NCBI RefSeq assembly: GCF_040096455.1
Contig: NZ_JBBMER010000011.1
Span: 18,570 to 82,569 of the forward strand
DNA from: Lachnospira rogosae
GTDB lineage: Bacteria > Bacillota > Clostridia > Lachnospirales > Lachnospiraceae
Direction of reading: 5' to 3'
DNA: 64,000 bases
Under the pieces are notes generated by a model. That model was not told the DNA's origin. It made no database searches and saw only the letters and a program-made list of their open reading frames with translations. The translations under genes were made by a program, and so were the position numbers. This document shows, one piece after another, positions 42,520 through 50,813 of this stretch (within the stretch, counting starts at the first letter, position 1; each line of letters begins with the position of its first letter).

Positions 42520-44784
42520 ATGGCAACAAAGAACATTAATGCATCTTGGCAGTTTACAAAAGATGCTATAACTGTCGCAGAAGGATATTCTGTATTAACA
42601 CAGGGCAACTGGGAGGCACTTGACTTGCCTCATACATGGAATGGTAAGGATGGACAGGATGGTGGAAATGATTACCACCGCGGTACATGTTACTATGTAA
42701 AGAACATGAAGCGTGAGGAGTTTGGTAGCGAACCAATCACTTATATTGAGTTTAACGGAGCAAACTCTAGTGCATGGCTTTATGTTAATGGAAAAGAAGC
42801 TGGACATCATGATGGTGGATACTCTACATGGAGAGTGAATGTAACAGACTTTTTGGCTGATGAAAATGAAATTGTAGTTGCAGTAGATAATGCACCAAAT
42901 GATCATGTATATCCACAGATGGCAGACTTTACATTCTATGGCGGTCTGTATCGTGATGTAAATGTGATTTCTGTACCAGAAACACATTTTGATCTGGATT
43001 ATTATGGAACACATGGCATTGCAGTAACACCTATCGTAGAAGGTGCAAATGCAAGTGTTGAAGTAGAAGTATTTGTTACAGATGCAACAGAGGAAGATAC
43101 TTTAGAATATGTCATCAAAAATGGTGATGAAGTTATTGCTACAAAGAGCGTTTCTGCAAATGAGACAAAGGTTACATTCGAGATTGAAAATGTTCATCTT
43201 TGGAATGGCCGTAAGGACCCACACCTTTACACAGCAGAAGTTACATTAAAGAGAAACGATACTGTTTTAGATGAGAGAAGTACTCGCTTTGGATGTAGAA
43301 CTTTTGTTATTGATCCAGAGAAGGGATTTATCTTAAACGGAGAGCGTTATCCACTTCACGGTGTGTCTCGTCATCAGGATAGACCACACATTGGAAATGC
43401 TTTAACTCATAAAGAACATAAAGAAGATATTGAACTCATTCTTGAAATGGGTGCAAACACAATCCGTCTTGCTCATTATCAGCACGACCAGTACATTTAT
43501 GACCTTTGTGATGAGACAGGTCTTGTACTTTGGGCTGAGATTCCATATATTTCAAAACATTTGCCAAACGGACGTGAGAATACTATTTCACAGATGAAAG
43601 AACTTATTATACAGAATTACAATCATCCAAGTATTGTAGTATGGGGACTTTCTAATGAGATTACAATGGGTGGCGGAGAGGATGATGACCTCATTGAGAA
43701 CCACAACATTTTAAATGATTTATGTCATCAGATGGATCCAACAAGACTTACAACAATGGCCGTAGTTTCTATGTGCAGCATTGATGCAAAATATATTCAG
43801 ATTCCGGATGTTATTTCTTATAACCATTATTATGGATGGTACGGTGGAACAACAGATATGAACGGTGAGTTCTTTGATGATTTCCACAAGAAATATCCAA
43901 ATATTCCAATTGGATTAAGTGAGTATGGATGTGAGGCTTTGAACTGGCATACATCAAATCCTGTTCAGGGTGATTATACTGAGGAATATCAGGCATACTA
44001 TCATGAAGAACTGATTAAGCAGCTCTTTACAAGAGATTATATCTGGGCTACACATGTATGGAATATGTATGACTTCGCCGCTGATGCAAGAGCAGAAGGT
44101 GGAGAAAATGGTATGAACCATAAGGGCTTGGTTACATTTGATAGAAAGTACAAGAAAGATGCTTTCTATGCATATAAGGCATGGTTATCAGATGATCCAT
44201 TCGTGCATATCTGTGGTAAGCGCTATGTAGACCGTGTAGAAGATACAACAAAGGTTACGGTATACTCTAATCAGCCAGAAGTAGAGTTGTTTGTAAACGG
44301 TGAAAGCCTTGGTAAGCAGACAAGTGATGTGCATTTCTTCTACTTTGATGTGCCAAATGCAGGCGAAAGTACACTTGTTGCAAAAGCAGGTGATTGCAGT
44401 GACGAAAGCAAGATTCGCAAGGTAGATACCTTTAACGAAGAATATCGTTTGAAAGAAGAAGGCGAGGTTCTCAACTGGTTTGATATTGATATGCCAGAGG
44501 GATACTTCAACATCAATGACAAGATTGGTGATATCATGAAGGCCAACGAAGGTAAGATGTTCATCGATGAATTGATGCTTAAGATTATGAAAGGCGCTGA
44601 TGGCGGTGCAGCAGAAGCAGCAGAAGCAGCAGCTGGTGCTGGCAGCGAGGGCCTTATGAAGATGTTATCAGGTTTTACAGTAAAGCGTATGCTTAATCTT
44701 ATGGGAACTGCAGGCGGTGGAAAGCAGTTTACTAAGGAAGAACTTCTTGAGTTGAATAGCAAGCTCAATAAGATAAAGAGATAG
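42520..44784 (+). CDS. glycoside hydrolase family 2 enzyme, probable beta-galactosidase
   Basis: 754 residues. It has the GH2 layout: N-terminal jelly-roll sugar-binding domain (L-D-L-P-H-T-W-N...Y-H-R-G-T-C-Y-Y), an immunoglobulin-like domain, and a TIM barrel from about 270. The acid/base Glu is in W-G-L-S-N-E (about 380) and the nucleophile Glu in G-L-S-E-Y-G-C-E (about 468). A further beta domain follows. The last 110 residues are unusual: an Ala/Gly-rich stretch and a charged helical tail. Beta-galactosidase is likely given the sugar symporter next door, but beta-glucuronidase or beta-mannosidase cannot be excluded. No signal peptide: it is cytosolic. ATG 42520 follows AAGGAGG. The symporter starts 12 bases downstream. 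Confidence 0.88.
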   Translation: MATKNINASWQFTKDAITVAEGYSVLTQGNWEALDLPHTWNGKDGQDGGNDYHRGTCYYVKNMKREEFGSEPITYIEFNGANSSAWLYVNGKEAGHHDGGYSTWRVNVTDFLADENEIVVAVDNAPNDHVYPQMADFTFYGGLYRDVNVISVPETHFDLDYYGTHGIAVTPIVEGANASVEVEVFVTDATEEDTLEYVIKNGDEVIATKSVSANETKVTFEIENVHLWNGRKDPHLYTAEVTLKRNDTVLDERSTRFGCRTFVIDPEKGFILNGERYPLHGVSRHQDRPHIGNALTHKEHKEDIELILEMGANTIRLAHYQHDQYIYDLCDETGLVLWAEIPYISKHLPNGRENTISQMKELIIQNYNHPSIVVWGLSNEITMGGGEDDDLIENHNILNDLCHQMDPTRLTTMAVVSMCSIDAKYIQIPDVISYNHYYGWYGGTTDMNGEFFDDFHKKYPNIPIGLSEYGCEALNWHTSNPVQGDYTEEYQAYYHEELIKQLFTRDYIWATHVWNMYDFAADARAEGGENGMNHKGLVTFDRKYKKDAFYAYKAWLSDDPFVHICGKRYVDRVEDTTKVTVYSNQPEVELFVNGESLGKQTSDVHFFYFDVPNAGESTLVAKAGDCSDESKIRKVDTFNEEYRLKEEGEVLNWFDIDMPEGYFNINDKIGDIMKANEGKMFIDELMLKIMKGADGGAAEAAEAAAGAGSEGLMKMLSGFTVKRMLNLMGTAGGGKQFTKEELLELNSKLNKIKR

Positions 44785-44796
44785 GAGGATATTACC

Positions 44797-46188
44797 ATGA
44801 GTAAAACTAGAGAAGTAAGACCTTTCGGTGCACGTGACAAGTTTGGTTACCTGTTCGGAGATCTTGCAAATGATTTTTCATTTATTTTTGCCAGTACTTA
44901 TGTAATGGTATTCTACACAAAGGTTATGGGTATCTCAGCGGCAATGGTCGGAACTATGTTTCTTATTGCTCGTTGTATCGATGCTTTTACAGATATCGGT
45001 ATGGGACGTATCGTAGATAATTCAAAGCCAACAAAGAACGGACGTATTCGTCCATGGATTCTTCGTATGTGCGGATTTGTTGCACTTGCATCATTTATGA
45101 TGTATCAGTCATTTTTGGTAGATGCTTCTTACGGAGCTAAGGTTGCATATATGTTTATTACATATATCCTCTGGGGTTCTATTTTCTATACATCTATCAA
45201 TATTCCTTACGGTTCAATGGCATCTGTTATTTCAGGTGACCCAAAGGACAGAAGTTCGCTTTCTGTTTTCCGTTCAGTAGGTGGAACTGTTGCTGGTATT
45301 ATGATTGGTGTTGTAGCTCCAATGTTAGTATATAAGACAGATGCTTATGGTAACCAGGTTGTTTCTGCAACAAATATATCTATTGTAGCTGGAGTATTCT
45401 CTGTAATTGCAATTGTATGCTATCTGCTTTGCTATTTCCTTACAACAGAGCGTGTTGAATATGTTGCAAAGCAAACATCTGAGAAGCAGTCAGTTGCTAA
45501 GACATTAAAGACATTACTTACAAGCCGTTCATTGCTTGGTATGATTATCGCAGCTGTACTTCTTTTGTTGGCTTCATTAATGTCACAGGGTGTCAATACT
45601 TACTTGTTTGCTGATTACTTCAAGAACACAAAGGCTCTTTCAGTATTCTCATTATTAATGCTTCCATGTATTATCATCTTGGCAACATGCTCTACGAAGC
45701 TTGCTACTAAGTTTGGTAAAAAGGAATGTGGTGTAGTAGGAATGTTTGCATCAGGTATCCTTTACTTCATTCTTGGTATTCTTCATATTAAGAATGTATG
45801 GGTATTCGTAGTTGGTGCATTCGTAGCTATGCTTGGTATGTACTTCTTCCAGACACAGTGCTGGGCTCTTGTGACAGACGTTATCGATGATATGGAAGTA
45901 CAGACAGGAAATCGTGACGATGGTACTATTTATGGTATCTACTCATTCTCAAGAAAGATTGGACAGGCAATTGCTGGTGGTCTTTCCGGATGGGCACTTG
46001 GATGGATTGGATACAATGAACTTGCAGCAGGACAGACAGAGGCAGTTGCAAATGGTATTTACAACTTGGCTACTTTCTTCCCAGCAGCTATCTATATTCT
46101 TTGTGGATTAGTACTTATGTTCATTTTCCCTCTGAATAAGGCAAGAGTAGATGCAAACGTTGCAGAACTTAAGAGCAGAAGAGGATAA
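44797..46188 (+). CDS. GPH-family sugar:cation symporter (MelB-like)
   Basis: 463 residues, 12 predicted transmembrane helices. The GPH signature is present: F-G-Y-L-F-G-D-L-A-N-D-F-S near the start, R-C-I-D-A-F-T-D-I-G-M-G with the cation-site Asp pair, the loop D-N-S-K-P-T-K-N-G-R-I-R-P-W-I-L, and N-I-P-Y-G-S-M-A. These carriers import glycosides, pentosides or hexuronides with Na+ or H+. Together with the GH2 enzyme it forms an uptake-and-cleavage pair, probably for a beta-galactoside. AGGAGGATATTACC gives the ribosome site. Arg is often encoded by CGT here, unlike AGA elsewhere, suggesting high expression or acquisition. Confidence 0.93.
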   Translation: MSKTREVRPFGARDKFGYLFGDLANDFSFIFASTYVMVFYTKVMGISAAMVGTMFLIARCIDAFTDIGMGRIVDNSKPTKNGRIRPWILRMCGFVALASFMMYQSFLVDASYGAKVAYMFITYILWGSIFYTSINIPYGSMASVISGDPKDRSSLSVFRSVGGTVAGIMIGVVAPMLVYKTDAYGNQVVSATNISIVAGVFSVIAIVCYLLCYFLTTERVEYVAKQTSEKQSVAKTLKTLLTSRSLLGMIIAAVLLLLASLMSQGVNTYLFADYFKNTKALSVFSLLMLPCIIILATCSTKLATKFGKKECGVVGMFASGILYFILGILHIKNVWVFVVGAFVAMLGMYFFQTQCWALVTDVIDDMEVQTGNRDDGTIYGIYSFSRKIGQAIAGGLSGWALGWIGYNELAAGQTEAVANGIYNLATFFPAAIYILCGLVLMFIFPLNKARVDANVAELKSRRG

Positions 46189-46221
46189 ACAAACAAGTTC
46201 ATATCAATAATAAAGGCTCAG

Positions 46222-46254
46222 ACTCCGTGCACCTTTGGGTGTGCGGAGTTTTTT
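46222..46254 (+). terminator. Terminator after the symporter
   Basis: ACTCCGTGCACC (from 46222) pairs with GGTGTGCGGAGT, followed by TTTTTTCC. One wobble pair. Confidence 0.9.
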
Positions 46255-46276
46255 CCTTTGGTAAAATATATGTGTA

Positions 46277-46417
46277 TCAGCAATAGAGTCCGGATGGCGT
46301 TATCCAAGGAGACCATTCTGATAATTTTTCGGCCTGACTCATACTGCACCCAGCTTTCATACGTATTTCTTCGGTGTTACATTCGATTAATTTCTGGCGG
46401 TTAAAGATTGTAATCAT
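46277..46417 (-). CDS. 46-residue ORF, possible gene remnant
   Basis: Open frame M-I-T-I-F-N-R-Q-K-L-I-E-C-N-T-E-E-I-R-M..., ending L-Y-C. Its ATG overlaps the stop of the ORF at 46414-46530 (ATGA), and GGAGTG lies upstream. It shows no recognised domain; three Cys, otherwise polar. It may be a degraded gene end or the second of two coupled small genes. Confidence 0.35.
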   Translation of the reverse strand: MITIFNRQKLIECNTEEIRMKAGCSMSQAEKLSEWSPWITPSGLYC

Positions 46418-46530
46418 AGGCTTATCACTCCGTTTATCATTTTTATTTCCGCAGCACTTGCATAAGACGTGTTGTACATAAATAAAAAAATAACTGTTAA
46501 TAGTAGTGAAATAAAACGATTATGTTTCAT
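46414..46530 (-). CDS. 38-residue secreted peptide or truncated exported protein
   Basis: A strong ribosome site, AAGGAGGATATTTTT, precedes ATG. The product M-K-H-N-R-F-I-S-L-L-L-T-V-I-F-L-F-M is a clear signal peptide (basic start, hydrophobic core, A-S-A-A cleavage region) followed by only about ten residues. Either it encodes a tiny secreted peptide or it is the 5' end of a secreted protein gene cut off by mutation. The rest of 46189-46836 holds the symporter terminator and the promoter of the XrtG operon; nothing else is visible. Confidence 0.45.
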   Translation of the reverse strand: MKHNRFISLLLTVIFLFMYNTSYASAAEIKMINGVISL

Positions 46531-46724
46531 AAAAATATCCTCCTTGTATATTATATTTAACAACTAATTGTTAAGCGTAAATTATCATATAATAATTATA
46601 TTGACAACAATTTTCTGCTAACTTGTAATATGATTATGTATTTTCTGATATTTATTTAAGATATATTGATTAGATAGTTAATTCGCCTTAATATAATATT
46701 GTGGCATATTAGCCGATACAATTA

Positions 46725-46753
46725 TTGACTATTTATAGCAATAGCCGTAAAAT
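46725..46753 (+). promoter_or_regulatory. Promoter of the exosortase-G operon
   Basis: TTGACT (46725-46730), 17 bases, TAAAAT (46748-46753), about 80 bases before the first gene. Just upstream, GCCGATAC at 46712-46719 with TAAT 14 bases before it resembles a sigma-28 promoter imperfectly. Confidence 0.6.
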
Positions 46754-46836
46754 ATATGTTAAGTATTAATATAAATACAATAAAGCATATCAATTTTAAT
46801 GCTATTATAAGAATAGCGTAATTTTGGAGGTTTACT

Positions 46837-48666
46837 ATGAGGATTTTTAAAACGGGAGAATATAGTAATAAAAGACGTCATAGCTGCAAGAAAATGGTAT
46901 TATCCGCTGGAATGGCATTAATGCTGGCAGCAACCCCTGTAACAGCAATGGCTGGACAGGTATATGGCAGCAATACAGGTGTGACATCTGCAAACAGCGT
47001 GATGAATAATATAGCAGCCGGTCTTAGTATGAGCAATAAGATTGATGTATCAACATTAAAGAATAACAAGAAGGTGGGCGGAGATGATATTACTCTTGAT
47101 AATGACCTTACAGACTGGAAGAATGTGACAGAAAGAAAGGCTTTATCAGATAAGGTATCAAGCTGGAAAGCAGTAATCTCAGCCGATTACTCTACATTAT
47201 ACATAAGCTATGAGGGAACAGCACAGTCAGAGTGGGATTATGGATATACAGGCCAGCAGAACCTTGTTGATATTACATATGCCACAGGGCTTAGTGACTC
47301 AACCAATCATATTCAGTTTGTTGCGTGGAATGGTGGAGCACAGGTTAAGAACGGCTGGTATGGTGATATAGAGGGTGCTAAGATGGTTACAGTTAATGAG
47401 GCACACCAGAATACAGCAGGACCATATACAGTTGAGGCTTCAATTCCTATGAATTTCTTTACGGAGGGTAATTTCAAGATAACATTTGCTGGTGTTACGG
47501 TAGATTTAGCAGATATAGAAGTGCTTGACGGCAGTGCGATTAAAGAGGATACAACAGAGGCTGTCTATGAGGGCATAACAATAGATGGCAGTTTTAAAGA
47601 CTGGGATGCAGTTGCCAGGTATAATGCAGCGTGTCCTAATGAAGCACACAAGGACTGCCTTTCAAAAGCAGCTATGGTGTTTGATGGAGATTATGTATAC
47701 ATATACTTAAAGGACGGAGCAACAGGAAGTGCTTATGGTGCTGGAACTCATTCCAATGGCAGGTATTCAATAAAGACAGACTTGGGCAGAGAACTTGTAT
47801 TTCAGCTTACACAGGATGGACAGGTTAATGGTATAGATGGTGTTTTGTGTCAGCATGTTGGAAGGCAGTGGGAAATAGCGGTTCCTAAGGATAAGCTTCC
47901 GATTTATAATAAGACAATATCATTTGGCTTATACCTTTCAGAGCCATTTGTTAAAGATGTAGCTAATCTTAAGGATGATGGCAGTAATGACAGTAGTGAT
48001 GGTAATTATGATATAGCATATGATGGCTTATATGGCGACTGGAACAAATATCCACATACAACAATTCAGTATGCAACGCCAGGAACTCACGAACACGTTG
48101 CAGATGCCAGTGCTGCAATATATTGTGATGGAACACAGCTTTTTGGACACGTTGAAACTCCAATGCAGGCACATTTAACTGAAGCAGGTGGAGAGTTAAC
48201 ACAGGCAATTACAATAAAGTTTAATGATAATTGGAGTCAGGTATTTTATCCAAGAATGGAGACAGTAGACAGTGATGGTAACATTAACTGGAATTCTCAA
48301 AAAGGTGGACTTTCCGAAGGTACATATGAATTCTACATTTTTTCAACAGATGCATGGCATACTTCAGCTAATATTAATAGCACTAATGAAGCAGATACAT
48401 GTTATGGAAAAATGATGGTGACTATTGGAAGTGATAAGGACGAATGTGAGTTTATAATAGACCTTAAGAAGGTGGCTGATAAGCTTGGATGTGATGTGAG
48501 TGATTTCAAGCAGATTGATGCACAGTTTGGAAGATTAGGGCAGCAGTGGGTTACAACAGCAGGTGCTTCAACAGGTGCCTGGCTTGGACTTTGCATATGC
48601 GTTCTTATAACAGTAGGTGTTCTCGTTTATCAGAAAAAGAAAGGCAGTAATCAGGTAACAGAATAA
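46837..48666 (+). CDS. secreted multi-domain protein with Firmicu-CTERM-like sorting tail
   Basis: 609 residues. A long signal peptide (about 15-42, ending A-M-A) is followed by three related beta-rich domains, each opening with a D-G/D-N...D-W-x-x-(V/Y) motif: I-T-L-D-N-D-L-T-D-W (about 85), I-T-I-D-G-S-F-K-D-W (about 247) and I-A-Y-D-G-L-Y-G-D-W (about 390). They resemble CBM9/DOMON-like sugar-binding folds. The C-terminus is a sorting-type tail: G-A-S-T-G-A-W, one hydrophobic helix, then K-K-K-G. From memory this corresponds to the Firmicu-CTERM signal, the proposed substrate of XrtG, usually encoded beside it as here. The protein is probably displayed on the cell surface after processing. 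Its stop overlaps the xrtG start by one base (TAATG). Confidence 0.78.
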   Translation: MRIFKTGEYSNKRRHSCKKMVLSAGMALMLAATPVTAMAGQVYGSNTGVTSANSVMNNIAAGLSMSNKIDVSTLKNNKKVGGDDITLDNDLTDWKNVTERKALSDKVSSWKAVISADYSTLYISYEGTAQSEWDYGYTGQQNLVDITYATGLSDSTNHIQFVAWNGGAQVKNGWYGDIEGAKMVTVNEAHQNTAGPYTVEASIPMNFFTEGNFKITFAGVTVDLADIEVLDGSAIKEDTTEAVYEGITIDGSFKDWDAVARYNAACPNEAHKDCLSKAAMVFDGDYVYIYLKDGATGSAYGAGTHSNGRYSIKTDLGRELVFQLTQDGQVNGIDGVLCQHVGRQWEIAVPKDKLPIYNKTISFGLYLSEPFVKDVANLKDDGSNDSSDGNYDIAYDGLYGDWNKYPHTTIQYATPGTHEHVADASAAIYCDGTQLFGHVETPMQAHLTEAGGELTQAITIKFNDNWSQVFYPRMETVDSDGNINWNSQKGGLSEGTYEFYIFSTDAWHTSANINSTNEADTCYGKMMVTIGSDKDECEFIIDLKKVADKLGCDVSDFKQIDAQFGRLGQQWVTTAGASTGAWLGLCICVLITVGVLVYQKKKGSNQVTE

Positions 48667-49277
48667 TGAGTGTTAATCCAATCGTGGCAGTGGCAGTTAT
48701 AGCAGTGTGGCTGTATATACTTTCAGTATTAACAAGAGCAAAGCTTTATGCGTGGAAGTTTATGTGGGGAAGCTTTGGGTTGTTTCTTATAATGATGATA
48801 ACTATACGTCCCGTGCTTACTATGCCGCTGGCACGTTGTGTATCAGCACTGGCTGGTGTAGTTGGAAGTGTGACAGGAGCATTTACATCATATTTCAAGT
48901 ATGGAATTATATTTATTCATACAGGAGTTACACAGGCAACACTGCTGATAGATTTTGAGTGTTCAGGAATTATTGAGATTATGGCATTTATATCATTGCT
49001 GGCATTCTTTAATGTATACAATTTCAGCGAAAAGGTTATGGTGGGAATAGGTGGTTTTTGCTATATAATGCTCTGTAATGCTTTGAGAATTGTGATGATA
49101 TGTATGTCAGTATATTTTTGGGGAATGGGAGCATACTATGTGGTTCATACATTTATTGGAAGAATATTCTTTTACGTTCTAAGTGTATATCTGTATTTCT
49201 ATGTATTTACCAAACCTCAGGTTATAAAGATGAAAGTAGGCAGCTTCTCATATGGTAATAATAAAACAAATTCTTAA
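48666..49277 (+). CDS. xrtG: exosortase family protein XrtG
   Basis: Exosortases are multi-spanning membrane transpeptidases thought to cleave C-terminal PEP-CTERM-like sorting tails. This 203-residue protein has about six to seven helices and the conserved triad: Cys99 in D-F-E-C-S-G, Arg141 in N-A-L-R-I-V-M-I, and His161 in V-V-H-T-F-I-G-R. The D-F-E-C-S-G-I-I-E-I context and lack of extra domains fit the Gram-positive XrtG subgroup (TIGR03110 from memory). The presumed substrate is the upstream secreted protein. Translation is coupled to that gene by the TAATG overlap, and to the glycosyltransferase gene downstream by a 26-base overlap. Confidence 0.88.
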   Translation: MSVNPIVAVAVIAVWLYILSVLTRAKLYAWKFMWGSFGLFLIMMITIRPVLTMPLARCVSALAGVVGSVTGAFTSYFKYGIIFIHTGVTQATLLIDFECSGIIEIMAFISLLAFFNVYNFSEKVMVGIGGFCYIMLCNALRIVMICMSVYFWGMGAYYVVHTFIGRIFFYVLSVYLYFYVFTKPQVIKMKVGSFSYGNNKTNS

Positions 49278-50790
49278 CTCATTTCTTTTCTGGGGCGGCT
49301 GGATAATCATTCCATTTATTATGGAGATTGTCCCGGCACTTGGAAGTGTATTTCTTCTTATCAGGAGAAATCTAAGACATAAGAAGAAAAGAAAAGAGAT
49401 GAAGATATATCCAGAGATATCTCTTATTATTCCTGTATATAATTCAGCGGATACTCTGTATGGATGTATCAAGTCGGTTAATGACAGTACTTACCCTAAT
49501 GATAAAATCAGAATATTCCTTGTTAATAATAAAGGTCAGGACAACAGCTTCGCCGTATATGCGGACTGTCAGAAGAAGTTTCCTGACCTTCTTATGCAGT
49601 GGCTTAATGCAGAGCAGGGCAAGTCAAGAGCACTTAACCTGGCCTTGTATAACAGTGACGGCAAGTATATTATTAATCTTGATAGTGATGGAATATTAGA
49701 GAAAAATGCACTTGTCAATCTTATTACAAGATTTGAACAGGATACAGATCTTAACTGTATGACAGGAGCTATTCTTACAATTCCTGAACAGATACAGGCA
49801 TATAAAGGATTTTTTCCAAGACTGCTCCGTAATCTGGAATTTATGGAATATGCACAGGCTTTCCTTGCAGGCAGAAGCTATGCTTCCGAGATGAATGCAG
49901 TGTATACATTATCAGGAGCATTTTCCGCATTCAGAAAGTCAGTTGTGTTAAAGTCGTGGATGTATAACACGGATACAATATGTGAGGATACACATATCAC
50001 ATTCCAGATGAAATACAGGCAGAATGAACGAGTCGAAGTGTGCGAAGATGCGATATTCTTTGTTGACCCAATAGAGGATATGAACAAATTGTACACGCAA
50101 AGACAGAGATGGCAGAGAGGAAGCCTTGAAGTAGCCAAGATGTTTATGGACAAGTCCTTTAAGGTAAAGAATATATTCAGCAATGTAAGTGTAAAGACTC
50201 TTCTTTATGACCACACATTTGCGTTTCCAAGAATGATATGGTATCTGGCACTTATATGCCTTATGGCTATTGGCTATTCGGGTAAGATGATACTTGTATC
50301 TACAGGAATAATATTCGGCTTGTATACACTTGCAGGATATCTGTACTTTATAGTTGTCGCGTATTTCCTTAACATAAATAAGGATGTAAAGAAATATTAT
50401 GTACGGCACTGGTGGTGCATATTGTTCCTGCCGTTCTTTAATTTTCTCGTATTCTTTATAAGAGTAGCAGGTATTATTAACAGCATACAGACAGATAGTG
50501 CATGGAAGACGATGAACTTCACAGATGAGTGCAAGGCATTTGCTAAGGTTGTGAAACAGGATATGCAAAAGCCGGCGGCATTTATTGGAAAGTTAAGAAA
50601 AGCAGTCAATTACGAGCCTATGGAGGATATGGAGCTTATAGAGGTAGAAGAAGCTGATACACCGGAGGCTGTTGATATTACAGAAGACAAACGTAACATT
50701 ATGGAAGATAAAACTATGGCAGAAGACAGTAAAGAAGCCGCAGAGAAAATAGAACAGATTGGACTGATAGATGAGGATGAGTCTTTATAA
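49252..50790 (+). CDS. exosortase-G-associated family 2 glycosyltransferase
   Basis: 512-residue membrane GT2 enzyme. One helix at the N-terminus (about 10-37) precedes the catalytic domain. Its motifs are I-S-L-I-I-P-V-Y-N-S, D-S-D (about 144-146), the acid pair E-D-T (about 245) and Q-R-Q-R-W (283-287), as in processive or cellulose-synthase-like enzymes. Several C-terminal helices (about 320-420) follow, and a long acidic tail (Glu/Asp-rich, about 445-512). From memory this matches TIGR03111, a glycosyltransferase linked to XrtG. It may glycosylate the sorted protein or make a polysaccharide on which it is anchored; inference only. Overlaps xrtG by 26 bases; the ribosome site is weak, consistent with coupling. 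Confidence 0.85.
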   Translation: MVIIKQILNSFLFWGGWIIIPFIMEIVPALGSVFLLIRRNLRHKKKRKEMKIYPEISLIIPVYNSADTLYGCIKSVNDSTYPNDKIRIFLVNNKGQDNSFAVYADCQKKFPDLLMQWLNAEQGKSRALNLALYNSDGKYIINLDSDGILEKNALVNLITRFEQDTDLNCMTGAILTIPEQIQAYKGFFPRLLRNLEFMEYAQAFLAGRSYASEMNAVYTLSGAFSAFRKSVVLKSWMYNTDTICEDTHITFQMKYRQNERVEVCEDAIFFVDPIEDMNKLYTQRQRWQRGSLEVAKMFMDKSFKVKNIFSNVSVKTLLYDHTFAFPRMIWYLALICLMAIGYSGKMILVSTGIIFGLYTLAGYLYFIVVAYFLNINKDVKKYYVRHWWCILFLPFFNFLVFFIRVAGIINSIQTDSAWKTMNFTDECKAFAKVVKQDMQKPAAFIGKLRKAVNYEPMEDMELIEVEEADTPEAVDITEDKRNIMEDKTMAEDSKEAAEKIEQIGLIDEDESL

Positions 50791-50813
50791 AATGTGTTAG
50801 ATGGGAGTAAGCT

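Noticed and set aside
42595..43014. 139-residue antisense frame within the glycosidase gene
   Set aside because: It has no ribosome site and lies opposite to a conserved catalytic gene; shadow frame.
49948..50568. 206-residue antisense frame within the glycosyltransferase gene
   Set aside because: Cys/Tyr/Ile-rich shadow of a well-supported gene; no start signal.
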